NCBI RefSeq assembly: GCF_030053415.1
Contig: NZ_JASGBJ010000001.1
Coordinates: 992,001 to 1,056,000, forward strand
Origin: Marinobacter sp. CHS3-4
Lineage (GTDB): Bacteria > Pseudomonadota > Gammaproteobacteria > Pseudomonadales > Oleiphilaceae
Direction of reading: 5' to 3'
DNA length: 64,000 nt
Of this stretch, positions 16,662 through 25,297 are shown one piece after another; within the stretch, counting starts at the first letter, position 1, and each line of letters starts with the position of its first letter. The notes below the pieces were generated by a model, which saw only the letters and a list, made by a program, of their open reading frames with translations, ran no database searches and was not told where the DNA came from. Position numbers and translations under genes: made by a program.

Positions 16662-17390
16662 TCAGAGGCCGTGAGTGTTCAGCAGCTCTTCCAGTTCGCC
16701 GCTGTCGCGTAACTGTCGGTAGGCTTTTTCGAGATTATCGAGTGTTTTCGGATCAAGGGCCAGACTACAGCCCATTGAGCGCAGGGTGGTAAAGAATACC
16801 AGAGCGGGCTCACTCAGAAGCACCCCGGCAGTGCCTGCTACCTCGGAAGCAGCCCTGACATCCGACGCCCAAAGATCCACCCGGTTGGCCATCAGCATTC
16901 TCAGGCCAAGTTCAGGTGTGCGTGTTTGAGTTACGCGATATCCGGCACCCTGCAAGCTCTCGCCGATGACGCCGCCAAGGTGTGTACTGATGCTTAACGG
17001 CTTGGCGTCTTCAAGGGTTCGAAGTGATAGATGGCTGTCGGGGCGGCTATAAAGCCCATGACGACTGATGGAAACCGGACCGATCCAGTGCAGATTGGTT
17101 TCCCGTTCTTGAGAGCGGTCGATTGGAAAGGTGCAAACACGAGGTTGCTCATAGGCCATAAGGATCGATCGTTTTTCCGGATAGACCCGCAGCTGGAAAT
17201 CCACGTCGGCCAGGTCGAAAATGCGGCGCACAACAGTCAGTGCATAACCACCCTGAGGTTTGCCCGACAGGACTTCTACCAGAGGAGGCGCGTTGAACGT
17301 GATCAGCGTGACCGGAGGTTTGGCCACCGCAGCTCCTGAGATGAGCCAGAGCAACATCAAAGCTGTTGCTAGTCGGCGTGCGATTGCCAT
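16662..17390 (-). CDS. Periplasmic family-3 solute-binding-like protein
   Basis: 242-residue exported protein with a signal peptide at 1-23 (ISGAAVAKP). The fold resembles SBP_bac_3: LITFNAPPLVEVLSGKPQGGYALTVVRRIF at the start and GYRVTQTRTPELGLRMLMANRVDLWASD in the second lobe. The classical Arg/Asp amino-acid clamp cannot be assigned by eye. Its start overlaps the end of the upstream binding-protein gene by 22 bases, so the two are translationally coupled. No ABC permease or ATPase is nearby; a sensory or orphan role is likely. Confidence 0.75.
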   Translation of the reverse strand: MAIARRLATALMLLWLISGAAVAKPPVTLITFNAPPLVEVLSGKPQGGYALTVVRRIFDLADVDFQLRVYPEKRSILMAYEQPRVCTFPIDRSQERETNLHWIGPVSISRHGLYSRPDSHLSLRTLEDAKPLSISTHLGGVIGESLQGAGYRVTQTRTPELGLRMLMANRVDLWASDVRAASEVAGTAGVLLSEPALVFFTTLRSMGCSLALDPKTLDNLEKAYRQLRDSGELEELLNTHGL

Positions 17391-19078
17391 AACCGAATCG
17401 CCTCCTCATGGGGCAGTGTCATTGGCTTTGGTTTTGTGTCCCGTGCTGCTTTTGGGGCGCCAGGAAGACTCAACCAGTGTCTAGCTGTCTCAGGCTTATT
17501 GAGCCGGGGCTCGCAAAGCCGGCCTTGATGCCTTGCAATTGTTGATAGGCGCTCGTCGAAATCCGCCGCCATGGCGGTCATGACGTTCTCTACGCTGTCG
17601 TCGCCTCGGATCGCCCTGGAAATATGGTGCCACCAGAGACCAGATAGCGCGGGGTAATCTGGCACGTTGGTGCCAGTCGGGGTCCATACGTACCGAGCCT
17701 GACTTCGGTAAAACTCCACCAATCCCCCGAGTTTGCCCGCGTGTTCTGCGAACGTATCCGATTCAATGTCAGACTGTCGAATCGGTGTTAGACCAACCAG
17801 AAGCTTTTTCAGCGAAACGGTCTTGGATACGGTGAACTGGGCATAGAGCCAGGCGGCCGCCAGACGATCATCCGGCGTGCTGGTAAGGAAGGTCCAGGCA
17901 CCGGCGTCCTGGTAGCCGGATTTCATGCCTTCCTCCCAGTAGGCGCCTCGAGGAGAGGGCGCCACGCGCCATAGTGGATTGCCATTGTCATCAGTGACGG
18001 CCGCATCGGGATCGGTCATTGCCGGCAAAAAGGCCGTGTACCAGAACACTTGCTGCGCCACCTGGCCCCTGGCTGCCCACTCGCCAGCGGACGTAAAGGT
18101 CAGCTCCCGTGCCTGGGGTGGGGCAAAGCGCTTGAGCCAGCGAATGTAGGTCTCTACAGCGTATATGGCCGCCGGGCCGTTCAACGCACCACCCCGGACC
18201 ACAGATGCTCCAACCGGGTGGCAACCATCCACCCGGATGCCCCAGTCGTCTACCGGCAGGCCATTTGGCAGGCCGGTGTCCCCCATACCCGCAAGGCTTA
18301 ACCAGGCGTCGGAAATGCGCCAGCCCAGTGACGGGTCGGTCCGGCCATAATCCATATGACCCCATACTTGCACGCCGTCGATTTCCTGAACGTGGTCGCT
18401 GAAAAATTCGGCAATGTCCTCGTAGGCACTCCAGTTTTGCGGCACGCCAAGTGGATAGCCGTAGATATCAAAGAACCGACGCCGCAAGTCGGGCCGTGAG
18501 AACCAGTCATGCCGGTACCAGTATAGGTTTGCGAATTGCTGATCAGGTAATTGGTAGAGTTTGCCGTCCGGAGCCGTGCCGAATCCCAGGCCAATGAAAT
18601 CCTCCAGATCCAGCGTTGGCAGGGTGAAGGCCTTGCCGGCCCCGTTCATGTAATCGGACAGAACCAGGGTTTTCTGGCGACGGTAGTGAGTGCCGATGAA
18701 GTCGGTGTCGTTGATGTAGCCATCGTAGATGTTAAGACCGGTATCCATCTGCGCCTGAATTTTTTTTACGAGGTCGTCCTCGCCCGTAATTTCGTGCACC
18801 ACCCGGATGCCGGTAACGTCCTCGAAAGCCTTGGTCAGCACACTGGATTCGTAGGTGTGCGTGTCGATGCGTTCGGAGACCACTCGAATCGTCATCCCCC
18901 GGTAAGGTTGGGCTGCGCGATGAAACCATCGCAGTTCTTCGGCCTGCTCTGCAGGCGAAAGGGTGGATACAGTGAATTCTTGTGACAACCAATGTTCAAT
19001 GACGTCGTCCAGCGGATCAGACAACGCGGAAAAACTCGCAGACAATGACGCGATTACCAAGAATATTCGGCTCACCAT
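17369..19078 (-). CDS. Family-1 extracellular solute-binding protein, orphan
   Basis: 569-residue periplasmic binding protein with a signal peptide at 1-20. Conserved-looking binding-protein stretches include TGIRVVHEITGEDDLVKKIQAQMDTG, GLGFGTAPDGKLYQLPDQQFANLYWYRHDWF and GAWTFLTSTPDDRLAAAWLYAQF. The length and DGYINDTD/PDQQFANLYWYR features suggest the glycerol/polyol-type SBP_bac_1 subgroup, though this is uncertain. It precedes and overlaps the family-3 binding protein, and no transporter subunits are present. It is divergent from lrgA. Confidence 0.78.
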   Translation of the reverse strand: MVSRIFLVIASLSASFSALSDPLDDVIEHWLSQEFTVSTLSPAEQAEELRWFHRAAQPYRGMTIRVVSERIDTHTYESSVLTKAFEDVTGIRVVHEITGEDDLVKKIQAQMDTGLNIYDGYINDTDFIGTHYRRQKTLVLSDYMNGAGKAFTLPTLDLEDFIGLGFGTAPDGKLYQLPDQQFANLYWYRHDWFSRPDLRRRFFDIYGYPLGVPQNWSAYEDIAEFFSDHVQEIDGVQVWGHMDYGRTDPSLGWRISDAWLSLAGMGDTGLPNGLPVDDWGIRVDGCHPVGASVVRGGALNGPAAIYAVETYIRWLKRFAPPQARELTFTSAGEWAARGQVAQQVFWYTAFLPAMTDPDAAVTDDNGNPLWRVAPSPRGAYWEEGMKSGYQDAGAWTFLTSTPDDRLAAAWLYAQFTVSKTVSLKKLLVGLTPIRQSDIESDTFAEHAGKLGGLVEFYRSQARYVWTPTGTNVPDYPALSGLWWHHISRAIRGDDSVENVMTAMAADFDERLSTIARHQGRLCEPRLNKPETARHWLSLPGAPKAARDTKPKPMTLPHEEAIRLWQSHAD

Positions 19079-19195
19079 AAATCGACTACTTTATATGAGG
19101 GTGCCTTTTACCCAGTATGGTTGAAAGCACGAAACTTGCACGGACTCTTCCATTGAGGCCGACGGAAGGCCCTCGACGCACGGAGAATTAGAATA

Positions 19196-19576
19196 ATGAC
19201 GTTTCTCAGTGGCATAACCATTCTGTTGGTGTATCAATTGGTGGGGGAGGTGACCGTGCGACTGCTATCACTGTCGATACCAGGGCCTGTGCTGGGAATG
19301 GTGATGCTGTTTGTGACCCTGATGATGCGTGGCAAAACACCGGACTCCCTGGAGAACGCTTCCACCGCCTTGCTCAGTCATTTGTCGTTGCTGTTTGTGC
19401 CGGCTGGTGTTGGCATGATGAGCCACTTCGGACGAATTGCAGACGAGTGGCTTCCGATCACCTTGGCTCTGTTTTTGTCCACCATTATTACCATGGTCGC
19501 CACTGCCGGCGTCATGCAGATGACATCGCGCTGGCTTGCCCGCCCTGAAAGCCCGGGAGGGCAGCGGGATGAATGA
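19196..19576 (+). CDS. lrgA: CidA/LrgA family membrane protein
   Basis: 126-residue protein with four hydrophobic helices of the holin-like CidA/LrgA family (RLLSLSIPGPVLGMVMLFVTLM; LLFVPAGVGMM). The family modulates murein hydrolase activity and, in several species, pyruvate or glycolate movement. A GGAG site lies about 12 bases before the ATG. It overlaps the LrgB gene by eight bases, a typical coupled pair. Confidence 0.9.
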   Translation: MTFLSGITILLVYQLVGEVTVRLLSLSIPGPVLGMVMLFVTLMMRGKTPDSLENASTALLSHLSLLFVPAGVGMMSHFGRIADEWLPITLALFLSTIITMVATAGVMQMTSRWLARPESPGGQRDE

Positions 19577-20294
19577 CACCGGAATCCGCGACATCTGGGT
19601 GTATCTGTCGGCCTCGCCACTGCTTGGTTTGACGGTGACGCTGGTGGCCTATGGTCTGGCATATCGGGTTTATTTAAAGGCCAATTCCAGCCCGTTTGTG
19701 AATCCGGTTCTGACTTCAGTGGTCATGTTGATCGCTTTGCTGATGCTCACCGGCACCACGTACGATGAATATTTTGAGGGCGGGCAGTTTGTTCATTTCC
19801 TTCTGGGCCCCGCCACGGTCGCTTTGGCTGTGCCCCTTTATCAGCAGCTGGAACGGTTGCGCGAACTTTGGCTACCAGTGGCGATTTCGCTGGTCTTCGG
19901 TGTGGTGATTGCTGCTGGCAGTTCCATTGGTCTGGCCTGGTTGCTGGGCGGGTCTGCGGAGATTCAGATGTCCCTGGCGCCTAAATCCGCCACGGCACCC
20001 GTTGCTATGGGCATCTCCGAAACCATCGGCGGGATTCCTTCCCTGACCGCTGTTCTGGTGGTAATTACCGGCATCACCGGGGCGGTGACGGGCACCCGCC
20101 TGTTCGAGTTGATGCGAATTCGCGATGACAGCGTAAAAGGAATAGCCATCGGCGTTGCTGCCCACGGGATCGGCACGGCGCGAGCCTTTCAGGTGAGCAA
20201 CCAGATGGGTGCGTTTTCCGGTCTGGCCATGGCACTGTCCGCCTTTGCAACGGCGCTTGTGGTGCCCTGGCTGGTGGATTTGATAGGGATCTGA
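19569..20294 (+). CDS. lrgB: LrgB family membrane protein
   Basis: 241-residue integral membrane protein of the LrgB/YohK family. Characteristic sequence is LAPKSATAPVAMGISETIGGIPSLTAVLVVITGI followed by GIAIGVAAHGIGTARAF. ATG at 19569 is chosen because it overlaps the LrgA stop and follows a purine-rich site; a Met 11 codons earlier would read through the LrgA end. With LrgA it forms the membrane pair linked to envelope integrity or small organic acid flux. Confidence 0.92.
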   Translation: MNDTGIRDIWVYLSASPLLGLTVTLVAYGLAYRVYLKANSSPFVNPVLTSVVMLIALLMLTGTTYDEYFEGGQFVHFLLGPATVALAVPLYQQLERLRELWLPVAISLVFGVVIAAGSSIGLAWLLGGSAEIQMSLAPKSATAPVAMGISETIGGIPSLTAVLVVITGITGAVTGTRLFELMRIRDDSVKGIAIGVAAHGIGTARAFQVSNQMGAFSGLAMALSAFATALVVPWLVDLIGI

Positions 20295-20307
20295 TCGAGG
20301 TAATTTT

Positions 20308-22377
20308 TTGCGTTTCATCGAATACAATCTGCACCCTTGCGCCCCGATTCTGGCACTGGTCCTCTGGGGTGGCACCGTCGAGTCGTTCGCTCAATCCAAT
20401 GACGAGGCAACCGAGCCGACCATTACCGTAACCTCTCCCCGGTTGGACCGGAACCTGTACGAGACACCCGCCGCCGTTTCGCTGACCAATGCTCCCGACA
20501 TCCGCGAGGGTCAGCAGAGGCTGCAACTGGACGAATCCCTGGACACGGTGCCTGGCCTCTTCTTCCAGAACCGATACAATTTTGCCCAGAACCTTCGTTT
20601 GTCCACCCGCGGCTTTGGCGCCCGGGCACCGTTCGGGATTCGCGGCATTCGGATTCAGGTGGACGGCATTCCCTACACCCTTCCGGATGGCCAGTCTCAG
20701 GTGGATGCGATTGACCTGGATTCCGCCGAGCGCATCGAGGTCATTCGCGGGCCGTCATCGGTGCAATACGGCAATGCGGCGGGTGGTGTGATTGATGTCA
20801 CCACGGCCAGGGGCGGCGACTTAACGCCGGGCGTGCGTTTACGTCAGGATGTCGGCAGTCACGATTACTACAGAAGCAGCGTTCAGGCCAACGGCAGCCG
20901 GGACAAAACCAGCGGCATTGCCACCGTCTCCTGGCTGAACTTCAACGGTTACCGCGAACAGAGCGCGGTGGAAAAAGGGCTGTTCAACGGCCGGCTCTCC
21001 CATGACTTTGGTGACGGTCAACGTCTGACCGCCACCCTTAATGCGTTGCATACTCCCAAAGCCGAAGATCCGTCCGGGCTCACCGCTGAGCAGGTAGAGC
21101 AGGACCGCCGTCAAGCCACCGATAACGCAAAGCGGCTTGATTCCGGGCAGGACGTCGACCAGCAGACGCTTGGATTGCTCTACGAAACCGCTGCGGTGGG
21201 CAGCGGCAAGTTGACCGTCAGCAGTTTTTTCAGTCGGCGGGATTTTACCCAGCAACTGCCGTTCCCCGGCTCCAGCCGAATTGCTTATGACCGCCAGTTT
21301 TACGGCACCAGCGCTGACTTCCAGCAGGGCAGCGACGTGGCAGGACTGCCCCTGGTGTGGGTTATCGGTGCAGACCTCCATCGTCAGGTGGATGAACGGC
21401 GACGGTATTTGGTGTCCTCCAGCGGCGAGGTCACCGGCCAGACCCAGGACGAAACCCAGAACGCCACAACGTCGGCGGTGTTTGCGCAGGGCGATCTGGC
21501 CGTCAGCGATCGGCTGAATCTGTCCCTGGGCACCCGCTATGACAACCTGCGTCTGTCCATTGACGATCAGCGGGTAAGCGACGGCGACGATTCCGGCAGC
21601 CGAACGTATCGCGAGGTCAGCAGCTACGCAGGCGTCAGCTACAGGCTGGCGCCGCGGCAGCAGGTGTACGCCACGGTCGGCACCGCCTTTGAGTCCCCCA
21701 CCTTCACCGAATTCGCCAACCCTGATGGCAGTGGCGGATTCAATCCCGACATCGAACCGCAACAGGCCCTGAACCGTGAGATCGGTTTGCGTGGCACCCT
21801 CGGCGAGGGGCTGAGCTACGACCTGGCATTGTTCTCAGTGCGGGTAGAGGATGAAATTCTGCCTTTCGAGCTCCCGGGCAATGATCGCACCTTCTACGAG
21901 AATACCGGTCGCACAACTCGCAACGGGCTTGAGTTAGGGATTGATTGGGCCCTGTCTTATCGGTGGCGCATCACCAGCGCGCTCACGCTCGCGGACTACG
22001 AATTCGACAATTTCACCGATGATCAGGGTAACAGTGTGGCAGGCAACCGGCTCCCCGGGCTGCCTCAGGAGCAGTGGGTGACCGAAGTAGAATGGCGCGG
22101 GCAGGGCCAGCGATTTGTCGCGTTGGAAACCCAGTATGTGGGTGACCTGTACGCCGACAATCGCAACGAAACCCGCGTCAACGACTACTGGCTATTGGGG
22201 GCAAGGGCAGGCAATACGCTATGGTTGGGTTCAGGGAACTTGAGTCTGTATGGAGGAATTCGCAACCTGTTGGACGAAGCCTACTTCTCCAACGTGCGAA
22301 TCAACGCCAATGGCGGGCGCTACTTCGAGCCTGCCCCTGAGCGAACCTTTTACGCCGGCCTGGAGTGGAGTTTTTAA
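20308..22377 (+). CDS. TonB-dependent outer-membrane receptor
   Basis: 689-residue outer-membrane gated channel. A signal peptide (1-29) is followed by a plug domain (about 45-160: SLDTVPGLFFQNRYNFAQNLRLSTRGFGARAPFGIRGIRIQVDGIP; ERIEVIRGPSSVQYGNAAGGVI) and a 22-strand-type barrel ending in Phe (LEWSF), as required for BAM insertion. The start is TTG with GAGG upstream. The plug resembles siderophore/iron-type receptors, but the ligand is not identifiable. It follows lrgB by 13 bases, which is an unusual neighbour for a receptor. Confidence 0.92.
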   Translation: MRFIEYNLHPCAPILALVLWGGTVESFAQSNDEATEPTITVTSPRLDRNLYETPAAVSLTNAPDIREGQQRLQLDESLDTVPGLFFQNRYNFAQNLRLSTRGFGARAPFGIRGIRIQVDGIPYTLPDGQSQVDAIDLDSAERIEVIRGPSSVQYGNAAGGVIDVTTARGGDLTPGVRLRQDVGSHDYYRSSVQANGSRDKTSGIATVSWLNFNGYREQSAVEKGLFNGRLSHDFGDGQRLTATLNALHTPKAEDPSGLTAEQVEQDRRQATDNAKRLDSGQDVDQQTLGLLYETAAVGSGKLTVSSFFSRRDFTQQLPFPGSSRIAYDRQFYGTSADFQQGSDVAGLPLVWVIGADLHRQVDERRRYLVSSSGEVTGQTQDETQNATTSAVFAQGDLAVSDRLNLSLGTRYDNLRLSIDDQRVSDGDDSGSRTYREVSSYAGVSYRLAPRQQVYATVGTAFESPTFTEFANPDGSGGFNPDIEPQQALNREIGLRGTLGEGLSYDLALFSVRVEDEILPFELPGNDRTFYENTGRTTRNGLELGIDWALSYRWRITSALTLADYEFDNFTDDQGNSVAGNRLPGLPQEQWVTEVEWRGQGQRFVALETQYVGDLYADNRNETRVNDYWLLGARAGNTLWLGSGNLSLYGGIRNLLDEAYFSNVRINANGGRYFEPAPERTFYAGLEWSF

Positions 22378-22390
22378 ACAAGCGGTCGTT

Positions 22391-23965
22391 TCATGGTTTA
22401 ATCAGGTCGTCCGGGGTCTCATTCCGCGGGGGACAATGGGCTTCCTGTACCACGGTGCCGTCGTCCACGCTCTCCAGGTGAACATCGAATCCCCAAAGGC
22501 GATGAACGTGACGAAGCACTTCATCGGTGGTTCCACCCAGCGGCACCCGGTCCACCGGTACGTGGCGCAATGTCAGTGAGCGGTCACCTCGCACGTCGAC
22601 ATTCCAGACCTGAATGTTCGGTTCCCGATAACTGAGGTTGTACTGGCGAGCCAGCTTTTCCCGCAGATCCCGGTAGCCTGGGTCGTCATGTATGGCGGTA
22701 ACCCGGTAAACGTCTTCCTGATCGTCGTTCTGAATCGCAAAGAATTTCAGGTCCCGCATTACCTTGGGTGACAGGAATTGCTGGATGAAACTCTCGTCCT
22801 TGAAATTCTTCATGGCAAAATGCAGCGTTTCCAACCAGTCGGAACCGGCGATGTCCGGGAACCACTCACGGTCTTCTTCGGTGGGGTTCTCACAAATCCG
22901 ACGCAAGTCGGTGAAGATCGAGAAACCGAGGGTGTAGGGGTTGATGCCGGAGTACCAAGGGCTGTCAAACGGTGGCTGGTAGACCACGGCCGAGTGGCTC
23001 TGCAGGAATTCCAGCATGAATCCCTCGTTCACCAGGCCCTTGTCGTACATGCGATGGAGCAGGGTGTAATGCCAGAAAGTGGCCCAACCCTCGTTCATCA
23101 CTTGGGTCTGGCGCTGAGGGTAGAAGTACTGGGCCAGCTTGCGCACGATGCGGATGATTTCCCGCTGCCAGGTTTCCAGCAGCGGCGCGTTTTTTTCAAT
23201 AAAGTAAAGCAGGTTTTCCTGCGGCTCTTCCGGGAAGCGTACCTTGCTCCGTTCAGTGTCCTCGTCCCCGTTCATTTTCGGGATGGTGCGCCAGAGATCG
23301 TTGATACGGCGCTGCTGATATTCCTCCCGTTCTTTGCGGCGCTGCATCTCCTCGGTCGCAGATATGGGTGAGGGGCGTTTGTAGCGGTCTACGCCGTAGT
23401 TCTGCAGGGCGTGACAGGAATCCAGGATTTCTTCCACTGCGTCCAGCCCATAGCGTTCCTCGCATTCGGCGACGTAGTCCCGGGCGAACACCAGATAGTC
23501 GATGATGGCACTGGCGTCGGTCCAGGTGCGGAACAGGTAGTTGCCTTTGAAAAACGAATTATGGCCGTAGGACGCGTGGGCAATCACCAGCGCCTGCATC
23601 GGGAGGGTGTTTTCCTCCATCAGGTAGGCGATGCAGGGGTTGGAGTTAATCACGATCTCATAGGCCAGGCCCATCTGGCCGCGCTGGTAGCCTTTGGATG
23701 TGGACAGAAACTGCTTGCCGAAAGACCAGTGGTTGTAGCCCACCGGCATACCTACAGAACTGTAGGCGTCCATCATCTGCTCGGCGCTGATCACCTCCAC
23801 CTGATTGGGGTAGGTGTCCAGGCCAAATTCTGCCGCGCACTTGGCGATTTCCTCGTCGTATTGCTGGATCAGCTCGAACGTCCATTCCGAACTGGTGGAA
23901 ATGGGTTCCGCCGCTCTGGGCTCGTTGGGGCGGTCCTGAGCAGGACGGTCCATCATGTCAGTCAT
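22391..23965 (-). CDS. SpoVR family protein (YcgB-like)
   Basis: 524-residue SpoVR/YcgB protein of unknown biochemical role. Family stretches: [54 protein letters not shown] and [21 protein letters not shown]. The His/Glu pattern ([15 protein letters not shown]) looks like a metalloenzyme-type site. It is the last gene of prkA-yeaH-spoVR and overlaps the yeaH stop by four bases (ATGA). In enterobacteria this set belongs to the RpoS stress regulon; here control is not visible. Confidence 0.93.
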   Translation of the reverse strand: MTDMMDRPAQDRPNEPRAAEPISTSSEWTFELIQQYDEEIAKCAAEFGLDTYPNQVEVISAEQMMDAYSSVGMPVGYNHWSFGKQFLSTSKGYQRGQMGLAYEIVINSNPCIAYLMEENTLPMQALVIAHASYGHNSFFKGNYLFRTWTDASAIIDYLVFARDYVAECEERYGLDAVEEILDSCHALQNYGVDRYKRPSPISATEEMQRRKEREEYQQRRINDLWRTIPKMNGDEDTERSKVRFPEEPQENLLYFIEKNAPLLETWQREIIRIVRKLAQYFYPQRQTQVMNEGWATFWHYTLLHRMYDKGLVNEGFMLEFLQSHSAVVYQPPFDSPWYSGINPYTLGFSIFTDLRRICENPTEEDREWFPDIAGSDWLETLHFAMKNFKDESFIQQFLSPKVMRDLKFFAIQNDDQEDVYRVTAIHDDPGYRDLREKLARQYNLSYREPNIQVWNVDVRGDRSLTLRHVPVDRVPLGGTTDEVLRHVHRLWGFDVHLESVDDGTVVQEAHCPPRNETPDDLIKP

Positions 23966-25257
23966 GCGGCTTTCCTCTCAAACAGCTGTCGGAAGACCGG
24001 ATAAATTTCGCCGGGATCAGCAATCTGCTGGAGCGCAAAGCTTTCGGGGAACTGCTCCTGCAGCTTCTCGTATTCGTACCAGAGCATCTGGTGATCCTGG
24101 GGCGTGATTTCCACATAGGCGTAATACTGCACCAGCGGCAGGATGCTGTCGGCGAGCAGCTTGCCGCAGATGGGGGAATCATCGTTCCAGTTATCCCCAT
24201 CGGACGCCTGGGCCGCGTATATGTTCCATTCCGACGGGGAGTAACGGGACTCGATGATCTTGTGCATCAGCTTCAGCGCACTTGACACAATGGTGCCGCC
24301 GGTTTCCCGGGAATAGAAAAACTCCTCTTCGTCGACCTCTTTGGCGCTGGTGTGATGACGGATGAACACCACGTCGATCTTCTTGTAGCTCTTCTTGAGG
24401 AACAGGTAGAGCAGAATGAAGAACCGTTTGGCGATGTCCTTGTGCATCTGGGTCATCGATCCGGACACGTCCATCAGGCAGAACATCACTGCGCTGGTGG
24501 CCGGTTGCGGGTGCTTTACGTGCTGACGGTATCGAAGGTCAATCTCGTCAATGAAAGGAATCTTGCGAACGTTGGCTTTCAGTTCTGCAATCTCATCTTC
24601 CAGCGCCTTGATCTGATCCTCGTGGCTGAACGCGGCGTCCAGATCCTCCGGAGCGCTTTTCAGCGCCTCAAGCTCTTTTTCCATACGGCGGATTTTGCGC
24701 TTGCGGGACCCGCCAAGTCCCAGCCGGCGAGCGTGGGCGCCGCGCAGTGAGCGGACCACGTCCAGCTTGGCGGGCACGCCTTGGCTGGTGAAACCAGAGC
24801 GCACATACTTGAAGGCTTCGGTATCTTTCAGTTTTTTACGTGCCAGGTTGGGCAACTCCAGATCGTCAAACAGAAAGTCCAGGAATTCGTCCTGGGTGAT
24901 CTGGAAGGCGAATTCGTCCATGCCTTCACCGTCGGGGCTGGCCTGACCTTGCCCCTGGCCCTGGCCACCGCCGCCTTCGGGTTTGGGAATGGTGTCTCCG
25001 GCCACGAATTCTTTGTTGCCTGGGTGCACCACTTCACGTTTGCCGCCCTGGCCGTGATGGAAAATGGGTTCGTCCGTGTCCCGCGAGGGAATGCTGACCT
25101 TCTCACCGCGTTCAATATCGGTGATCGAGCGCTTGTGCACCGCCTCGGACACCGCCTTTTTGATGTGGTGGCGGTACCGGCGCAGGAACCGTTCCCGGTT
25201 CACCGCGCTCTTGTTTTTGCCGTTCAGTCGCCGGTCGACGACGTGGGTCATACCCAT
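23962..25257 (-). CDS. YeaH/YhbH family protein (DUF444), VWA-like
   Basis: 431-residue DUF444 protein. The C-terminal half is von Willebrand A-like, with a MIDAS-type DVSGS motif in [16 protein letters not shown] near residue 266. The N-terminal half is basic and contains a Gly/Gln repeat ([10 protein letters not shown]). It is functionally tied by conserved neighbourhood to the PrkA kinase and SpoVR; YeaH is proposed to work with PrkA (YeaG) in stress responses. The two-residue choice between ATG 25257 and ATG 25251 is not resolved. Confidence 0.93.
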   Translation of the reverse strand: MGMTHVVDRRLNGKNKSAVNRERFLRRYRHHIKKAVSEAVHKRSITDIERGEKVSIPSRDTDEPIFHHGQGGKREVVHPGNKEFVAGDTIPKPEGGGGQGQGQGQASPDGEGMDEFAFQITQDEFLDFLFDDLELPNLARKKLKDTEAFKYVRSGFTSQGVPAKLDVVRSLRGAHARRLGLGGSRKRKIRRMEKELEALKSAPEDLDAAFSHEDQIKALEDEIAELKANVRKIPFIDEIDLRYRQHVKHPQPATSAVMFCLMDVSGSMTQMHKDIAKRFFILLYLFLKKSYKKIDVVFIRHHTSAKEVDEEEFFYSRETGGTIVSSALKLMHKIIESRYSPSEWNIYAAQASDGDNWNDDSPICGKLLADSILPLVQYYAYVEITPQDHQMLWYEYEKLQEQFPESFALQQIADPGEIYPVFRQLFERKAA

Positions 25258-25297
25258 GGTTCTACTCCACTTCAGCGCATCAGGACAGGCTCATTGG

